Source: RGIG4608 sp051867875 | GTDB taxonomy: Bacteria > Bacillota > Clostridia > Oscillospirales > CAG-272 | Assembly (NCBI GenBank): GCA_051867875.1 | Contig: JBJDZG010000014.1 | Location: 1 to 62,881 of the forward strand | DNA: 62,881 nucleotides | Direction: 5' to 3' | The notes under the pieces: generated by a model | Seen by the model: the letters and a program-made list of their open reading frames with translations, nothing else | The model's database searches: none | What the model was told of the DNA's origin: nothing | Part shown: one piece after another, positions 14,942 to 23,003 of the stretch | Numbering within the stretch: position 1 is the stretch's first letter | Layout of the letters: every line of letters starts with the position of its first letter | Translations under genes and position numbers: made by a program

Positions 14942-16964
14942 TATAACAGTCGCAGAGAACGCGGGCTTTTGCTTCGGAGTAAAACGCGCGACGGACGCAG
15001 TTGAAGCCAAAATCAGGTCAAGGCGTCGGGGCGAAAAGATTTATACTTTCGGGCATCTTATCCACAATGATACTTACAATAAATTCCTTGAGGACAACGG
15101 GGTTATTTCCGTCGGTGTTGAGAGTATTGAGGACATTTGCGCGCGCGCTGACGAAACCGCTCCTGCAACGGTGTATATTCGGGCGCACGGTATTCCGAAG
15201 GAAACCGATGAGCTCCTTTTGCGGTGCAAGGAGCGAAATCCGTATTTTCATTATGAGGATATGACCTGTCCCTTCGTCAAAAAAATACACAGAATAGCAA
15301 AAGAGCACAGCGGGGGCGACAATTTCTTTGCTCTTCTCGGAAACCCGACTCACCCCGAGGTCATGGGTATAATGAGCTACGTTAAGGGCGACGGCGCGGT
15401 TTTTGAGAGCGCGGAGGAGCTTGAAAGCTTCATAGAAAACGGCAATTTATCAAAATTGCACAAAAAAAGCCTTGTTTTAGCCGCTCAAACGACTCAAAAT
15501 TTGGCAGAATGGGAAAAAAGTCAAAAAATATTAAAAAAATACTGTACAAATTCAATTTTTTTTGATACAATATGTAGTGTTACGGAAATTCGTCAAACCG
15601 AAGCGAAAAAGATTGCCGAAAATTGCGACTGTGTAGTGGTTATAGGCGGCAGAGAAAGCTCAAATACGGCGAAATTATATAAAATATGTAAGGAGGCGTG
15701 CGAGCATACCGTCTGGATTGAAAACGCGGCGGAGCTTGACGAAAAATTTCCGACAAATAAAAAAATAGGTATTGTGGCGGGAGCATCGACGCCGAAGCGC
15801 AATATCGAGGAGGTATTTAACATCATGAGCGAAATGACAGAAAATTTTGCAGAATTGCTCGACCAAACTTTCAAAATTTTAAATACAGGAGATACAGTAA
15901 CCGGATACGTAACGCACGTTACCGACGCAGAGCTTCAGCTCGACCTCGGTGCGAAAGCTACGGGTATTATCAAAGCTGAGCAGATAACCGATGACCCGTC
16001 CGCTCGTCTTACGGAAATGTTCAAAATCGGCGACGAAGTTGAAGCATTCGTTATCCGCGTAAGCGATATCGAAGGCGTTGCAGAGCTTTCCAAGAAGCGC
16101 ACTGACTCCGATAGAAATTGGAAGAACATCGTTGCTCTTAAAGAGAGCGGTGAGGTCGTTTCAGGTAAAGTTATCAAGGCAGTAAGCGGCGGTCTTACCG
16201 TAGCGGTTGATTCTGTAAACGTATTTGTTCCCGCGTCCCACAGCGGCATCGCCAAGGACGGCGATCTCTCAAGTCTCGTAGGTCAGACGGTTGACCTTAA
16301 GATTATTGAGATTAAAGAGCAGGGCAAGAAAGCTATCGGTTCTATCCGTTTAGTTCTTAACGCACTCAGAAAAGCAAGAACGGAAGAGTTCTGGGCTAAT
16401 ATCGAAGAGGGCAAGCAGTACACGGGTAAGGTTCGCAGCCTTACTACATACGGCGCATTCGTAGACCTCGGCGGTGTTGACGGCATGGTTCACGTAAGCG
16501 AGCTTTCCTGGAAACCCATCAAGCACCCCTCTGCAGTAGTTTCCGTAGGCGACGAGATTACTGTATTCGTTAAGAGCTTTGACCGCGAGAGCAAGAGAAT
16601 TTCTCTCGGATACAAGACAGAGGACACAAATCCCTGGTTGCTCTTCACAAACAGATACAACGTCGGCGACGTTGTTTCCGTAAAAATTGTCAACATGATG
16701 CCTTTCGGTGCATTCGCAGAAATCATGGACGGAGTTGACGGACTTATCCACATTTCCAAGATTGCCAACAGAAGAATCACAAAGCCTGCTGACGTTCTTG
16801 AACTCGGTCAGGTAGTTGACGCAAAGATTATCGAGATTGATAATGAGAAGCAGAAGGTCAGCCTTTCCATTCGTGACCTCATTGAAGAAGCTCCCGTAGA
16901 AGAAGCTCCCGCAGAGGAAACTCCCGTTGAGGAAGTCTCCGAGGAAACAGTTGATGCTGAATAA
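14931..16964 (+). CDS. ispH: IspH (HMBPP reductase) fused to ribosomal protein S1
   Basis: 677 aa, two proteins in one. Residues 1-~290 are the iron-sulfur enzyme making isopentenyl and dimethylallyl diphosphate in the MEP pathway: first cluster Cys in ENAGFCFGVKRA (C14), second in DMTCPFVKK (~112), third in DTICSVTEIRQ (~214), plus RAHGIPKE and GNPTHPEVMG. From ~320 come four S1 RNA-binding domains (starting ~320, ~406, ~493, ~577; typical GAFVDLGGVDGMVHVSELSW), then an acidic EEAP/EETPVEE tail. This IspH-S1 fusion is known from Clostridia. The ATG at 14931 gives the family-standard N-terminus although its ribosome site is weak; it overlaps the plsC stop. The terminator is at 16972-17005. 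Confidence 0.96.
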   Translation: MSNNITVAENAGFCFGVKRATDAVEAKIRSRRRGEKIYTFGHLIHNDTYNKFLEDNGVISVGVESIEDICARADETAPATVYIRAHGIPKETDELLLRCKERNPYFHYEDMTCPFVKKIHRIAKEHSGGDNFFALLGNPTHPEVMGIMSYVKGDGAVFESAEELESFIENGNLSKLHKKSLVLAAQTTQNLAEWEKSQKILKKYCTNSIFFDTICSVTEIRQTEAKKIAENCDCVVVIGGRESSNTAKLYKICKEACEHTVWIENAAELDEKFPTNKKIGIVAGASTPKRNIEEVFNIMSEMTENFAELLDQTFKILNTGDTVTGYVTHVTDAELQLDLGAKATGIIKAEQITDDPSARLTEMFKIGDEVEAFVIRVSDIEGVAELSKKRTDSDRNWKNIVALKESGEVVSGKVIKAVSGGLTVAVDSVNVFVPASHSGIAKDGDLSSLVGQTVDLKIIEIKEQGKKAIGSIRLVLNALRKARTEEFWANIEEGKQYTGKVRSLTTYGAFVDLGGVDGMVHVSELSWKPIKHPSAVVSVGDEITVFVKSFDRESKRISLGYKTEDTNPWLLFTNRYNVGDVVSVKIVNMMPFGAFAEIMDGVDGLIHISKIANRRITKPADVLELGQVVDAKIIEIDNEKQKVSLSIRDLIEEAPVEEAPAEETPVEEVSEETVDAE

Positions 16965-16971
16965 TTAAAGT

Positions 16972-17005
16972 AAAAAAGGCTCTCCTCTTCGGAGAGTCTT
17001 TTTTT
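16972..17005. terminator. Terminator between ispH-rpsA and mntP
   Basis: AAAAGGCTCTCC hairpin with GGAGAGTCTTTTTTT. It lies between convergent genes and works best for the plus strand. Confidence 0.8.
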
Positions 17006-17011
17006 CATGCT

Positions 17012-17593
17012 TTATATTCCCAAAATCCCTTTGATGAATATATAAATTCCTATTCCGACGAGTATTACGCCGCCGAATATCGACGCTTTATTTGAAAGCC
17101 TGTTGCCGAACTTTTTGCCTATATAAAGGCCGAACATACAGATGATGAACGTTACTATTGCGATAATGAATGCAGAAACGAATGCTTCAATAAAGTTATA
17201 TTCCGCGATGTCAAGCCCCACGGAGAGCGCGTCAATGGAGGTTGCGACACCTTGAAGAATGAGAGCGCCGAAGCTGACCGCGCACGCGTCGCAGTCGCAG
17301 TCACGGCGTACCCCCTCGTATATCATTTTACCGCCGATATAGGAGAGGAGCGCGAGGGCTATATAAGGAATAAGCTTTGAAAATTGTTCAAAATACGACA
17401 AAATCGTGTGAACGCAGACCCAGCCGAGCATGGGCATGAGCGCCTGGAAAAAGGCGAAAACGCCTGCGATAGTGCACATTCTGCCGACTTTCATACATTT
17501 TTCGTTCATGCCGTTGGCAAGTGAAACGGAGAATGCGTCCATTGCAAGACCGAAGCCGAACATTATGCTTACAGCAAAAAATTCAAATCCCAT
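17012..17593 (-). CDS. mntP: Manganese efflux pump MntP
   Basis: 193 aa with six predicted membrane helices. Two copies of the DUF204/MntP half are visible: GFGLAMDAFSVSLANG (~13-28) and GVATSIDALSVGLDIA (~113-128), each with the conserved acidic residue in the membrane. MntP exports excess Mn(II). No yybP-ykoY riboswitch is seen: the leader is only ~35 nt from a consensus promoter. A Cys-rich loop (RRDCDCDACA, ~95-105) between helices could bind metal. Single gene. Confidence 0.93.
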   Translation of the reverse strand: MGFEFFAVSIMFGFGLAMDAFSVSLANGMNEKCMKVGRMCTIAGVFAFFQALMPMLGWVCVHTILSYFEQFSKLIPYIALALLSYIGGKMIYEGVRRDCDCDACAVSFGALILQGVATSIDALSVGLDIAEYNFIEAFVSAFIIAIVTFIICMFGLYIGKKFGNRLSNKASIFGGVILVGIGIYIFIKGILGI

Positions 17594-17633
17594 TTTAATA
17601 CTCCTTAATTATTTTCAAAAAAGTACAAAGGGT

Positions 17634-17662
17634 ATTATATCACAAATAAAACCGTATGTCAA
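17634..17662 (-). promoter_or_regulatory. Consensus promoter of mntP
   Basis: On the minus strand TTGACA (17662-17657), 17-bp spacer, TATAAT (17639-17634). The -35 directly abuts the T tract of the gtrA terminator. Confidence 0.85.
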
Positions 17663-17664
17663 CA

Positions 17665-17689
17665 AAAAAATGGGGCAAGCCCCATTTTT
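17665..17689 (-). terminator. gtrA terminator
   Basis: Stem AAATGGGGC (17668-17676) with GCCCCATTT (17679-17687), AA loop, and a T7 tract on the minus strand running into the mntP -35. Confidence 0.8.
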
Positions 17690-18099
17690 TATTTCTTTTC
17701 CGCCGTGTCGCAGGAATTTCTGTATACGACAAATCTCGTAAAGAGAAATTCAAGCACGAAATTTGCTATCATATTGATAGCTTCAACGAGGTACTCGTTA
17801 AGTCCTGCGTCCGTTGCCCATTTCATAAATAATGTGGATGTGGGCGTAAAAACGAGATAGAAAAGTCCGACCAGTGCCATTGACAGCGCAAGGTTGTTCG
17901 ACGACTTGAAGGTTACTTTTCTGTTTATCGTGAAATTCCAGATTACCGAGAGCACGAGCGCGATAAGATGCGAAATCTCGGGGTCGGGGAGCTTTATCAC
18001 CTCGTTCAGAAGCGTGAATGAAAGTATCTGCACGATGCCTGCGCTTATAGATATGACAGTAAATTTAAGCGCGCGTAAAAGTTCTTTGGTTTTGTTCAT
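17689..18099 (-). CDS. GtrA-family membrane protein
   Basis: 136 aa with four membrane helices and the GtrA signatures KFTVISISAGIVQILSFTLLN near the N-terminus, SVIWNFTINRKVTF in the middle and FLFTRFVVYRN at the end. GtrA-like proteins are thought to help move lipid-linked sugars (undecaprenyl-phosphate glucose) across the membrane, or to aid cell-wall glycosylation. No glycosyltransferase gene is nearby. It lies ~50 nt downstream of valS on the same strand, so it may be cotranscribed. Confidence 0.88.
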   Translation of the reverse strand: MNKTKELLRALKFTVISISAGIVQILSFTLLNEVIKLPDPEISHLIALVLSVIWNFTINRKVTFKSSNNLALSMALVGLFYLVFTPTSTLFMKWATDAGLNEYLVEAINMIANFVLEFLFTRFVVYRNSCDTAEKK

Positions 18100-18150
18100 A
18101 GTGTTAAATCATAGGGTTGTCCCCGCCCCGAGGAGCGGGGATAAATTCAT

Positions 18151-20796
18151 TCAGTTGAGTTTGGAGAGCGCAGCCAAAACGCCGTCGAGATTTTCGCGGT
18201 ATTTTGCCATTTTCGCCTTTTCGCCTTCAACTACTGCTGTGGGGGCTTTTGCAACAAAGCCCTCGTTTGAGAGTTTTTTCTCAATTCTCTCGATTTCGCC
18301 TTCAAGGCGCTTTTTCTCGCCTTCAAGACGAGCTTTTTCCTTCTCGAAATCAATGATATCGGAGAGGGGAAGATATATTGCGGCGGCGTCCGTGATAATC
18401 TGTACGGAGTTATCCGTGCTTACCTCGCCGTTGAATTTTTCGGCGACGATGAGCTCGGAAGCGGACGCCAAGCGGATAAAGAACGCCTCACTGCTCTCTG
18501 AGAAAATGTCCTGATATTTCGTTTCGATAAATACCTTAGCCTTCTTTGAGGGGGGGACGTTCATTTCACTTCTTCTTGCGCGGATTGCGGTGATGGCGTC
18601 GATAATCTTCGTCATCTTTTCGGCGTCGGCTTCGAAGTTGAGTGCGTCCTCAGCCTTTGGATACGCTGAAATCATAATGCTTTCGCACTCGTGGGGAAGA
18701 CTCTGATAAATTTCTTCCGTAATAAAGGGCATAAAGGGATGGAGGAGCTTTAACGTGCCTACGAGGACGTAAGCAATAACGTTCTGGCAAACGAGGTTGG
18801 CATCGGTTTCCTTTTCGTTAAATCTCGCCTTCGCAAGCTCAATGTACCAGTCGCAGAAGATATCCCAGGTGAACGAGTATATCTCGGAGAGGGCAACGCC
18901 TACCTCGAAGCGGTCAAGATTTGTGATAACGCTCTTGGTAAGCTCGCCGAATTTCGCGAGTACCCACTTGTCTTCAAGCGCGAGCTTGCTCTCGTCGGGA
19001 AGCTTAATCTCGTCTATTGTGAGATTCATTCTGACGAAACGGCTTGCGTTCCAGAGTTTGTTTGCGAAGTTTCTCGCCGCCTCAATCTTCTCGTCGGAGA
19101 AGCGCATATCGTTTCCGGGTGAGTTGCCCGTTGCGAGAGCGAAGCGGAGAGCGTCCGCGCCGTATTTGTCGATTATTTCAAGGGGGTCAATTCCGTTTCC
19201 GAGAGATTTGGACATTTTGCGTCCCTGTGCGTCCCTTACAAGACCGTGAATAAATACGGTGGAGAAGGGCTTTTGTCCCATGTGTTCAAGTCCCGAGAAT
19301 ATCATACGGGAAACCCAGAACGTAATGATATCGTATCCCGTAACGAGAACGCTCGTGGGATAGTATCTGTCAAGGTCCTCGGTGGATTCGGGCCAGCCGA
19401 GAGTTGAGAAGGGCCAGAGCGCAGAGGAGAACCACGTGTCAAGAACGTCGGGGTCCTGACGAACTGTACTGCCGCATTTGGGGCAGGTCGTGATATTTTC
19501 CTTTGATACCGTCATTTCACCGCAAGAGTCGCAGTAGAACGCGGGAATTCTGTGTCCCCACCAGAGCTGACGGGAAATGCACCAGTCGAGAATGTTGTTC
19601 ATCCAGTTGAAATAGTTCTTGGAGAAGCGCTCGGGAATAAAATTGATATCTCCCGACTCAACAGCCTCGATAGCGGGCTTTGCGAGCGGCTTCATCTTTA
19701 CAAACCACTGGTCGCTCGTAAGGGGCTCAACAGTTGTTCCGCAACGGTAGCAAACGCCTACGTTGTGGTCGTGGGGAACGGTCTTAACGAGAAATCCCTG
19801 CTCCTCAAGGTCTGCAACGAGTGCCTTACGGCAGGCGTAGCGGTCCATGCCCTCGTATTTGCCTGCGTACGCGTTCATAGTCGCATCGTCGTTCATAACC
19901 TTAATTTGTTCAAGGTCGTGGCGCTGACCTACGAGGAAGTCGTTAGGGTCGTGTGCGGGTGTAATTTTAACGCAGCCCGTGCCGAAGCCTATCTCAACGT
20001 AATCGTCTGCAATAACGGGTATCTCGCGGTTTACGATGGGGAGAATTACCGTCTTTCCAATGAGGTGCTTAGTGTTTTCATCCTCGGGGTTTACTGCAAC
20101 GGCGGTGTCGCCGAACATTGTTTCGGGGCGCGTCGTGGCAACCTCAACATAGCCGTCCTCGCCCTTGATTGGGTACTTTATATGCCAGAAATGGCCGGGC
20201 ATATCCTTGTAATCAACCTCAGCGTCGGAAAGTGCGGTAAGGCAACGGGGACACCAGTTAATAATTCTGTGTCCGCGGTAAATAAGGCCCTTGTTGTAAA
20301 GGTTTACGAATACCTCACGGACTGCCTTGGAGCAGCCGTCGTCCATGGTAAAACGCTGGCGGGACCAGTCGCATGAAGCACCGAGCTTTTTGAGCTGACC
20401 TGTGATGCGCGCCTCATAGGTGTCCTTCCAACCCCAAACGCGCTCGAGAAATTTCTCTCTGCCGAGGTCGTAGCGGGAAAGTCCCTCATCGACGCGGAGA
20501 CGCTCTTCAACCTTTATCTGTGTAGCAATTCCGGCGTGGTCCGTGCCGGGAACCCAGAGGGTGTTATAGCCCTGCATTCTCTTGTAGCGAACGAGAATGT
20601 CCTGCAAGGTTTCGTCAAGGGCGTGTCCCATGTGGAGCTGACCCGTGACGTTCGGCGGGGGGATTACGATGGAAAATGCGGGATTTTCATTGTTTTTGTC
20701 GGGCGTGAAATAACCCTTTTCACACCAGTTTGCGTATATTCTGTCCTCAAATTCCGAGGGAGAATACGTTTTCGGAAGCTCATTGTATGAGTTCAT
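18151..20796 (-). CDS. valS: Valine--tRNA ligase
   Basis: 881 aa, the normal length. The ATG at 20796 follows GTGAGG at 8 nt; further in-frame codons upstream lie in the T-box leader and are not coding. Class I motifs: HMGHA (55-59, HIGH motif) and KMSKS (~527) followed by LGNGIDPLE. The editing domain lies between (~200-400, TTRPETMFGDTAVAV). Zinc-binding-like CDSCGEMTVSKENITTCPKCG is present near 425-445. The C-terminal arm is a coiled coil (KEKARLEGEKKRLEGEIERIEKK pattern) that contacts the tRNA. Regulated by the upstream T-box. Confidence 0.98.
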   Translation of the reverse strand: MNSYNELPKTYSPSEFEDRIYANWCEKGYFTPDKNNENPAFSIVIPPPNVTGQLHMGHALDETLQDILVRYKRMQGYNTLWVPGTDHAGIATQIKVEERLRVDEGLSRYDLGREKFLERVWGWKDTYEARITGQLKKLGASCDWSRQRFTMDDGCSKAVREVFVNLYNKGLIYRGHRIINWCPRCLTALSDAEVDYKDMPGHFWHIKYPIKGEDGYVEVATTRPETMFGDTAVAVNPEDENTKHLIGKTVILPIVNREIPVIADDYVEIGFGTGCVKITPAHDPNDFLVGQRHDLEQIKVMNDDATMNAYAGKYEGMDRYACRKALVADLEEQGFLVKTVPHDHNVGVCYRCGTTVEPLTSDQWFVKMKPLAKPAIEAVESGDINFIPERFSKNYFNWMNNILDWCISRQLWWGHRIPAFYCDSCGEMTVSKENITTCPKCGSTVRQDPDVLDTWFSSALWPFSTLGWPESTEDLDRYYPTSVLVTGYDIITFWVSRMIFSGLEHMGQKPFSTVFIHGLVRDAQGRKMSKSLGNGIDPLEIIDKYGADALRFALATGNSPGNDMRFSDEKIEAARNFANKLWNASRFVRMNLTIDEIKLPDESKLALEDKWVLAKFGELTKSVITNLDRFEVGVALSEIYSFTWDIFCDWYIELAKARFNEKETDANLVCQNVIAYVLVGTLKLLHPFMPFITEEIYQSLPHECESIMISAYPKAEDALNFEADAEKMTKIIDAITAIRARRSEMNVPPSKKAKVFIETKYQDIFSESSEAFFIRLASASELIVAEKFNGEVSTDNSVQIITDAAAIYLPLSDIIDFEKEKARLEGEKKRLEGEIERIEKKLSNEGFVAKAPTAVVEGEKAKMAKYRENLDGVLAALSKLN

Positions 20797-20837
20797 CTGG
20801 AAAACCTCACTTTCTATATAAATAATTCTGTACAAAA

Positions 20838-21098
20838 TAAAAAGCCCCAAGTCCATATCAGGACGTGGGACGCGGTACCACCTGATTTCGCACTCCGAGG
20901 TAGGGAGGCGCACTCAAAATCCGTAACGGGGAAACCGTTTCTTCCTACTTTCTTTTTACAATCAATAAAAAGCCGTTTCGGAAAAACCGCTCGGGAACTA
21001 CCTTCGCCCATACCGTGTGTCAGGCTTACACCAACCGCCTGCTCTCTTTGCACCGTGAATGAGTTACTCTTTTCCGTCAATGCGTTTTGTACAAGGGC
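20838..21098 (-). promoter_or_regulatory. T-box leader of valS
   Basis: The minus strand carries the T-box core AGGTGGTACCGCG (20884-20871) followed by a terminator hairpin (CCCACGTCC with GGACTTGGGG, then T5). Stem I signature AGAGAGCAGGCGGTTGG is near 21045. A GTA valine triplet (in GAAGGTAGTTCCC, near 21000) is a plausible specifier; I did not fold the leader to confirm. Valine starvation should raise valS expression. Confidence 0.9.
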
Positions 21099-21127
21099 AG
21101 TATAACATAACGGACGAAAATTGTCAA
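21099..21127 (-). promoter_or_regulatory. Promoter of the valS T-box transcript
   Basis: On the minus strand TTGACA (21127-21122), 17-bp spacer, TATACT (21104-21099). Confidence 0.85.
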
Positions 21128-21186
21128 GAATTTTTTTCAAAAAAGTCAAATTGACACATTTCTGTCAGTGGCAGAGTTCGGGGATA

Positions 21187-21195
21187 TGGTATAAT
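21187..21195 (+). promoter_or_regulatory. Extended -10 promoter of the holin-like pair
   Basis: TGGTATAAT (TGn plus TATAAT) ~40 nt upstream of the first gene. No good -35 at the proper distance. Confidence 0.55.
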
Positions 21196-21233
21196 ATAAG
21201 CGGAATAAGGAAAGCGCCGAGAAAGGAGAAAAA

Positions 21234-21464
21234 ATGACTTGGGAAATAGCAGTCGGAATGTTCGGGATAATCTCCGCTTTCATCGCGGTGATGAATGTGG
21301 TCGTAAAGGTCAACTCCACGCTCGCAAAGCTCGAGAGTGCGGTGATACAGCTTAAAGAGTTTATGGAGAAGCAGTCTGAAAAAAACTCCCGTTTTTATAC
21401 GGAGCTTGCCGAACATTCAAAAAGAATTGCCGTTCTTGAGGGAAGGAGGGACGAGAAAAAATGA
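21234..21464 (+). CDS. Small phage-type protein (holin-associated, XhlA-like)
   Basis: 76 aa with AAAGGAG upstream of ATG 21234. One N-terminal membrane segment (WEIAVGMFGIISAFIAVMNVVV, ~3-24 region) is followed by a charged coiled coil (LAKLESAVIQLKEFMEKQSEKN, ending in RIAVLEGRRDEKK). This layout matches the small proteins that sit before holins in prophages, but I could not assign a family. Its end overlaps the holin-like gene by 4 nt (ATGA), so the pair is coupled. No other phage gene is nearby, so this is either a domesticated cassette or a prophage remnant. Confidence 0.65.
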   Translation: MTWEIAVGMFGIISAFIAVMNVVVKVNSTLAKLESAVIQLKEFMEKQSEKNSRFYTELAEHSKRIAVLEGRRDEKK

Positions 21465-21661
21465 AGATAGATTGGCGAAAAAAGCTTTCAAGCCGTAAAT
21501 TCTGGCTTGCCGTCGGCGGTCTTGTCGGCACGCTTTGTATTCTATTCGGCGTCGATGAGCTGACTTCCGAAAAGCTCGTCGCCACCGTATCCGCTCTCGG
21601 AGTAGTGGCAGTATACATTCTCACGGAAGGTTATATAGACGGGCAGAATGTTGACAAATAA
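21461..21661 (+). CDS. Phage holin-like protein
   Basis: 66 aa. Starts KIDWRKKLSSRKFWLAV, then a membrane helix (GGLVGTLCILFGV), a short polar loop (DELTSEKL) and a second helix (VATVSALGVVAVYILTEGY). The basic N-terminus, two helices and the SRKFWLA motif resemble phiLC3-type holins, which make membrane holes to release endolysin. No endolysin is present here, so a role in lysis is unproven. Ribosome site GGAAGGAGG is inside the preceding gene. Confidence 0.65.
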   Translation: MKIDWRKKLSSRKFWLAVGGLVGTLCILFGVDELTSEKLVATVSALGVVAVYILTEGYIDGQNVDK

Positions 21662-21663
21662 CA

Positions 21664-21738
21664 AAAATACCCCAAAAGGCTAATTTTCAAAAGAATGAAA
21701 CATCCCGACAGACGAAAAATCTGTCGGGGTATTTTTCG
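21664..21738 (+). terminator. Terminator after the holin-like gene
   Basis: Stem CCCGACAGA (21704-21712) with TCTGTCGGG (21720-21728), then GTATTTTT. AAAAATACCCC at ~21664 can pair with GGGGTATTTTT to give a longer stem. Confidence 0.7.
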
Positions 21739-21830
21739 GGGCGTCGAGGACGTCGCCCCCTACGGATTATGTCATAAAATCAGCGCGGAGCAAAACACCC
21801 GCTTGGGTGCTGTGCGCATACCTTAACCAT

Positions 21831-21931
21831 AGGGCGGGGGCTTGCTCCCGCCGTTACAAAATGGAGCAAAACGCCCGCTTGGGCACGACGCAAACACAAC
21901 AACCGTAGGGGGCGACGTCCTCGACGCCCCG
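21831..21931 (+). repeat. 101-bp identical repeat, unit 1
   Basis: Identical over 101 bp to 21972-22072, 141 bp further on. Inside are hairpins GGCGGGGGC/CTCCCGCC and GGGGCGACGTC/CTCGACGCCCC. The second hairpin also occurs inverted at 21738-21766. The stretch at 21788-21808 is a diverged copy of another segment (CACCC-GGGTG for CGCCC-GGGC). It resembles the mosaic palindromic intergenic repeats common in gut Clostridia. Confidence 0.9.
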
Positions 21932-21971
21932 TTTTCGACGTCTGCACGAACGGTGAGCGCACCTCAACCGT

Positions 21972-22072
21972 AGGGCGGGGGCTTGCTCCCGCCGTTACAA
22001 AATGGAGCAAAACGCCCGCTTGGGCACGACGCAAACACAACAACCGTAGGGGGCGACGTCCTCGACGCCCCG
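21972..22072 (+). repeat. 101-bp identical repeat, unit 2
   Basis: Exact second copy of 21831-21931. The 40 bp between the units is not repeated. The identity implies recent duplication or gene conversion. Confidence 0.9.
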
Positions 22073-22076
22073 ATTT

Positions 22077-22324
22077 ACAATACAAACAACATTTCCGTTG
22101 CGGCAATTCTTTATCCTGCCTTGAATCTCAGAATTGCCGAGATGTTGAAAGAAAAGTGAAGTACGAAATACCGGTTATATATTCAGCTTGGTTTGAGCTA
22201 TCAAAATTTCAACATAATTATCAAGAACGAAACAAAAGCAATAAAGTTTGAAAATTGGAAGGCTATTTCCGATATTTTGGAGTGCACACGGAACGGTTTG
22301 TCCGACGAATGCAACAATAAATAA
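22077..22324 (+). pseudogene. Possible 3' remnant of a broken gene
   Basis: One plus-strand frame reads peptide-like sequence right after the repeat block: ISVAAILYPALNLRIAEMLKEK, a TGA at ~22157, then in the same frame YRLYIQLGLSYQNFNII, then KFENWKAISDILECTRNG to a TAA near 22324. There is no start codon or ribosome site at the left; the repeat block sits where the 5' part should be. I do not recognise the family. It could be chance, but the residue make-up is protein-like. Confidence 0.3.
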
Positions 22325-22402
22325 TAAAAAATATCCCAAAGCATTGATTTTTTGGCAAATAAATGCTAAAATATATAGGAATACTGACAAAAGAGGTCTA
22401 TT

Positions 22403-22942
22403 ATGGATATTAAAACTCAATGCTATGATGCAGTATCGGAGCTTATACAGGCTGCAAAGCTCAAAAATGGAGATATTTTTGTGGTTGGTTGTTCGACAAG
22501 CGAAGTACTCGGCTCAAAAATCGGAACGAATTCCAACGAGGACACGGCAAGGGAAATTTTCGAAGGAATTTACTCCTGCCTCAATGAAAACGGAATTTAT
22601 ATGGCTGTTCAGTGCTGTGAGCATCTGAACCGTGCCATTGTTGTAGAGCGTTCTGCGCTTCCTTTTGCAAGCCCCGTTAACGTCATTCCGCAAAAGAAGG
22701 CGGGCGGTTCGCTTGCGGCTATCGCTTATGCGGAGCTTAACGACGCTATCGTCGTGGAGTCAATCAGAGCCGACGCGGGTATTGACATAGGCAATACCCT
22801 CATAGGAATGCACTTAAAAGAGGTTGCCGTGCCCGTGAGATTATCGCAGAGCAAAATCGGAGAAGCGAACATTGTCTGCGCCCGCACGCGCCCGAAATTC
22901 ATCGGCGGAATACGGGCAATATACGATGAAAACTTATTATAA
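22403..22942 (+). CDS. ywlG: UPF0340 / TIGR01440 family protein (YwlG-like)
   Basis: 179 aa. Family marks: FVVGCSTSEVLGSKIGTNSNE (~25-45), CCEHLNRAIVVER, PVNVIPQKKAGGSLAAIAYA, AGIDIGNTLIGMHL, and the ending RTRPKFIGGIRAIYD. The family is conserved in Firmicutes; its biochemical role is unknown, and the conserved Cys, His and Gly residues suggest a small-molecule or metal site. Start ATG at 22403 after AGAGG. Ends with a terminator at 22951-22986. Confidence 0.93.
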   Translation: MDIKTQCYDAVSELIQAAKLKNGDIFVVGCSTSEVLGSKIGTNSNEDTAREIFEGIYSCLNENGIYMAVQCCEHLNRAIVVERSALPFASPVNVIPQKKAGGSLAAIAYAELNDAIVVESIRADAGIDIGNTLIGMHLKEVAVPVRLSQSKIGEANIVCARTRPKFIGGIRAIYDENLL

Positions 22943-22950
22943 AAAGAGAT

Positions 22951-22986
22951 AAAGGAGCGGAAAAATCCACTCCTTTATTTTTGATT
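22951..22986 (+). terminator. ywlG terminator
   Basis: AAAGGAG (22951-22957) with CTCCTTT (22970-22976), then a T-rich tract. Confidence 0.7.
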
Positions 22987-23003
22987 TTATTCGGTTTTAA
23001 GAA

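Larger units (their letters stand above)
21662..22402. other. Repeat-rich spacer before ywlG
   Basis: 740 bp holding the holin terminator, small GC-rich palindromic repeats in both orientations (21738-22072) and an apparent gene remnant (22077-22324). No intact gene was found. The GC-rich repeat block stands out sharply from the AT-rich flank after 22080. Confidence 0.7.

Noticed and set aside
17594..17660. Manganese (yybP-ykoY) riboswitch before mntP
   Set aside because: The leader from the consensus promoter to the ATG is only ~35 nt, too short for the riboswitch.
19552..20376. 274-codon plus-strand frame opposite valS
   Set aside because: It is a shadow of the strongly conserved ValRS catalytic and editing regions; no ribosome site.
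21831..22072. Possible CRISPR array
   Set aside because: Only two 101-bp units with one 40-bp gap; no 25-40 bp repeat-spacer pattern and no cas genes.
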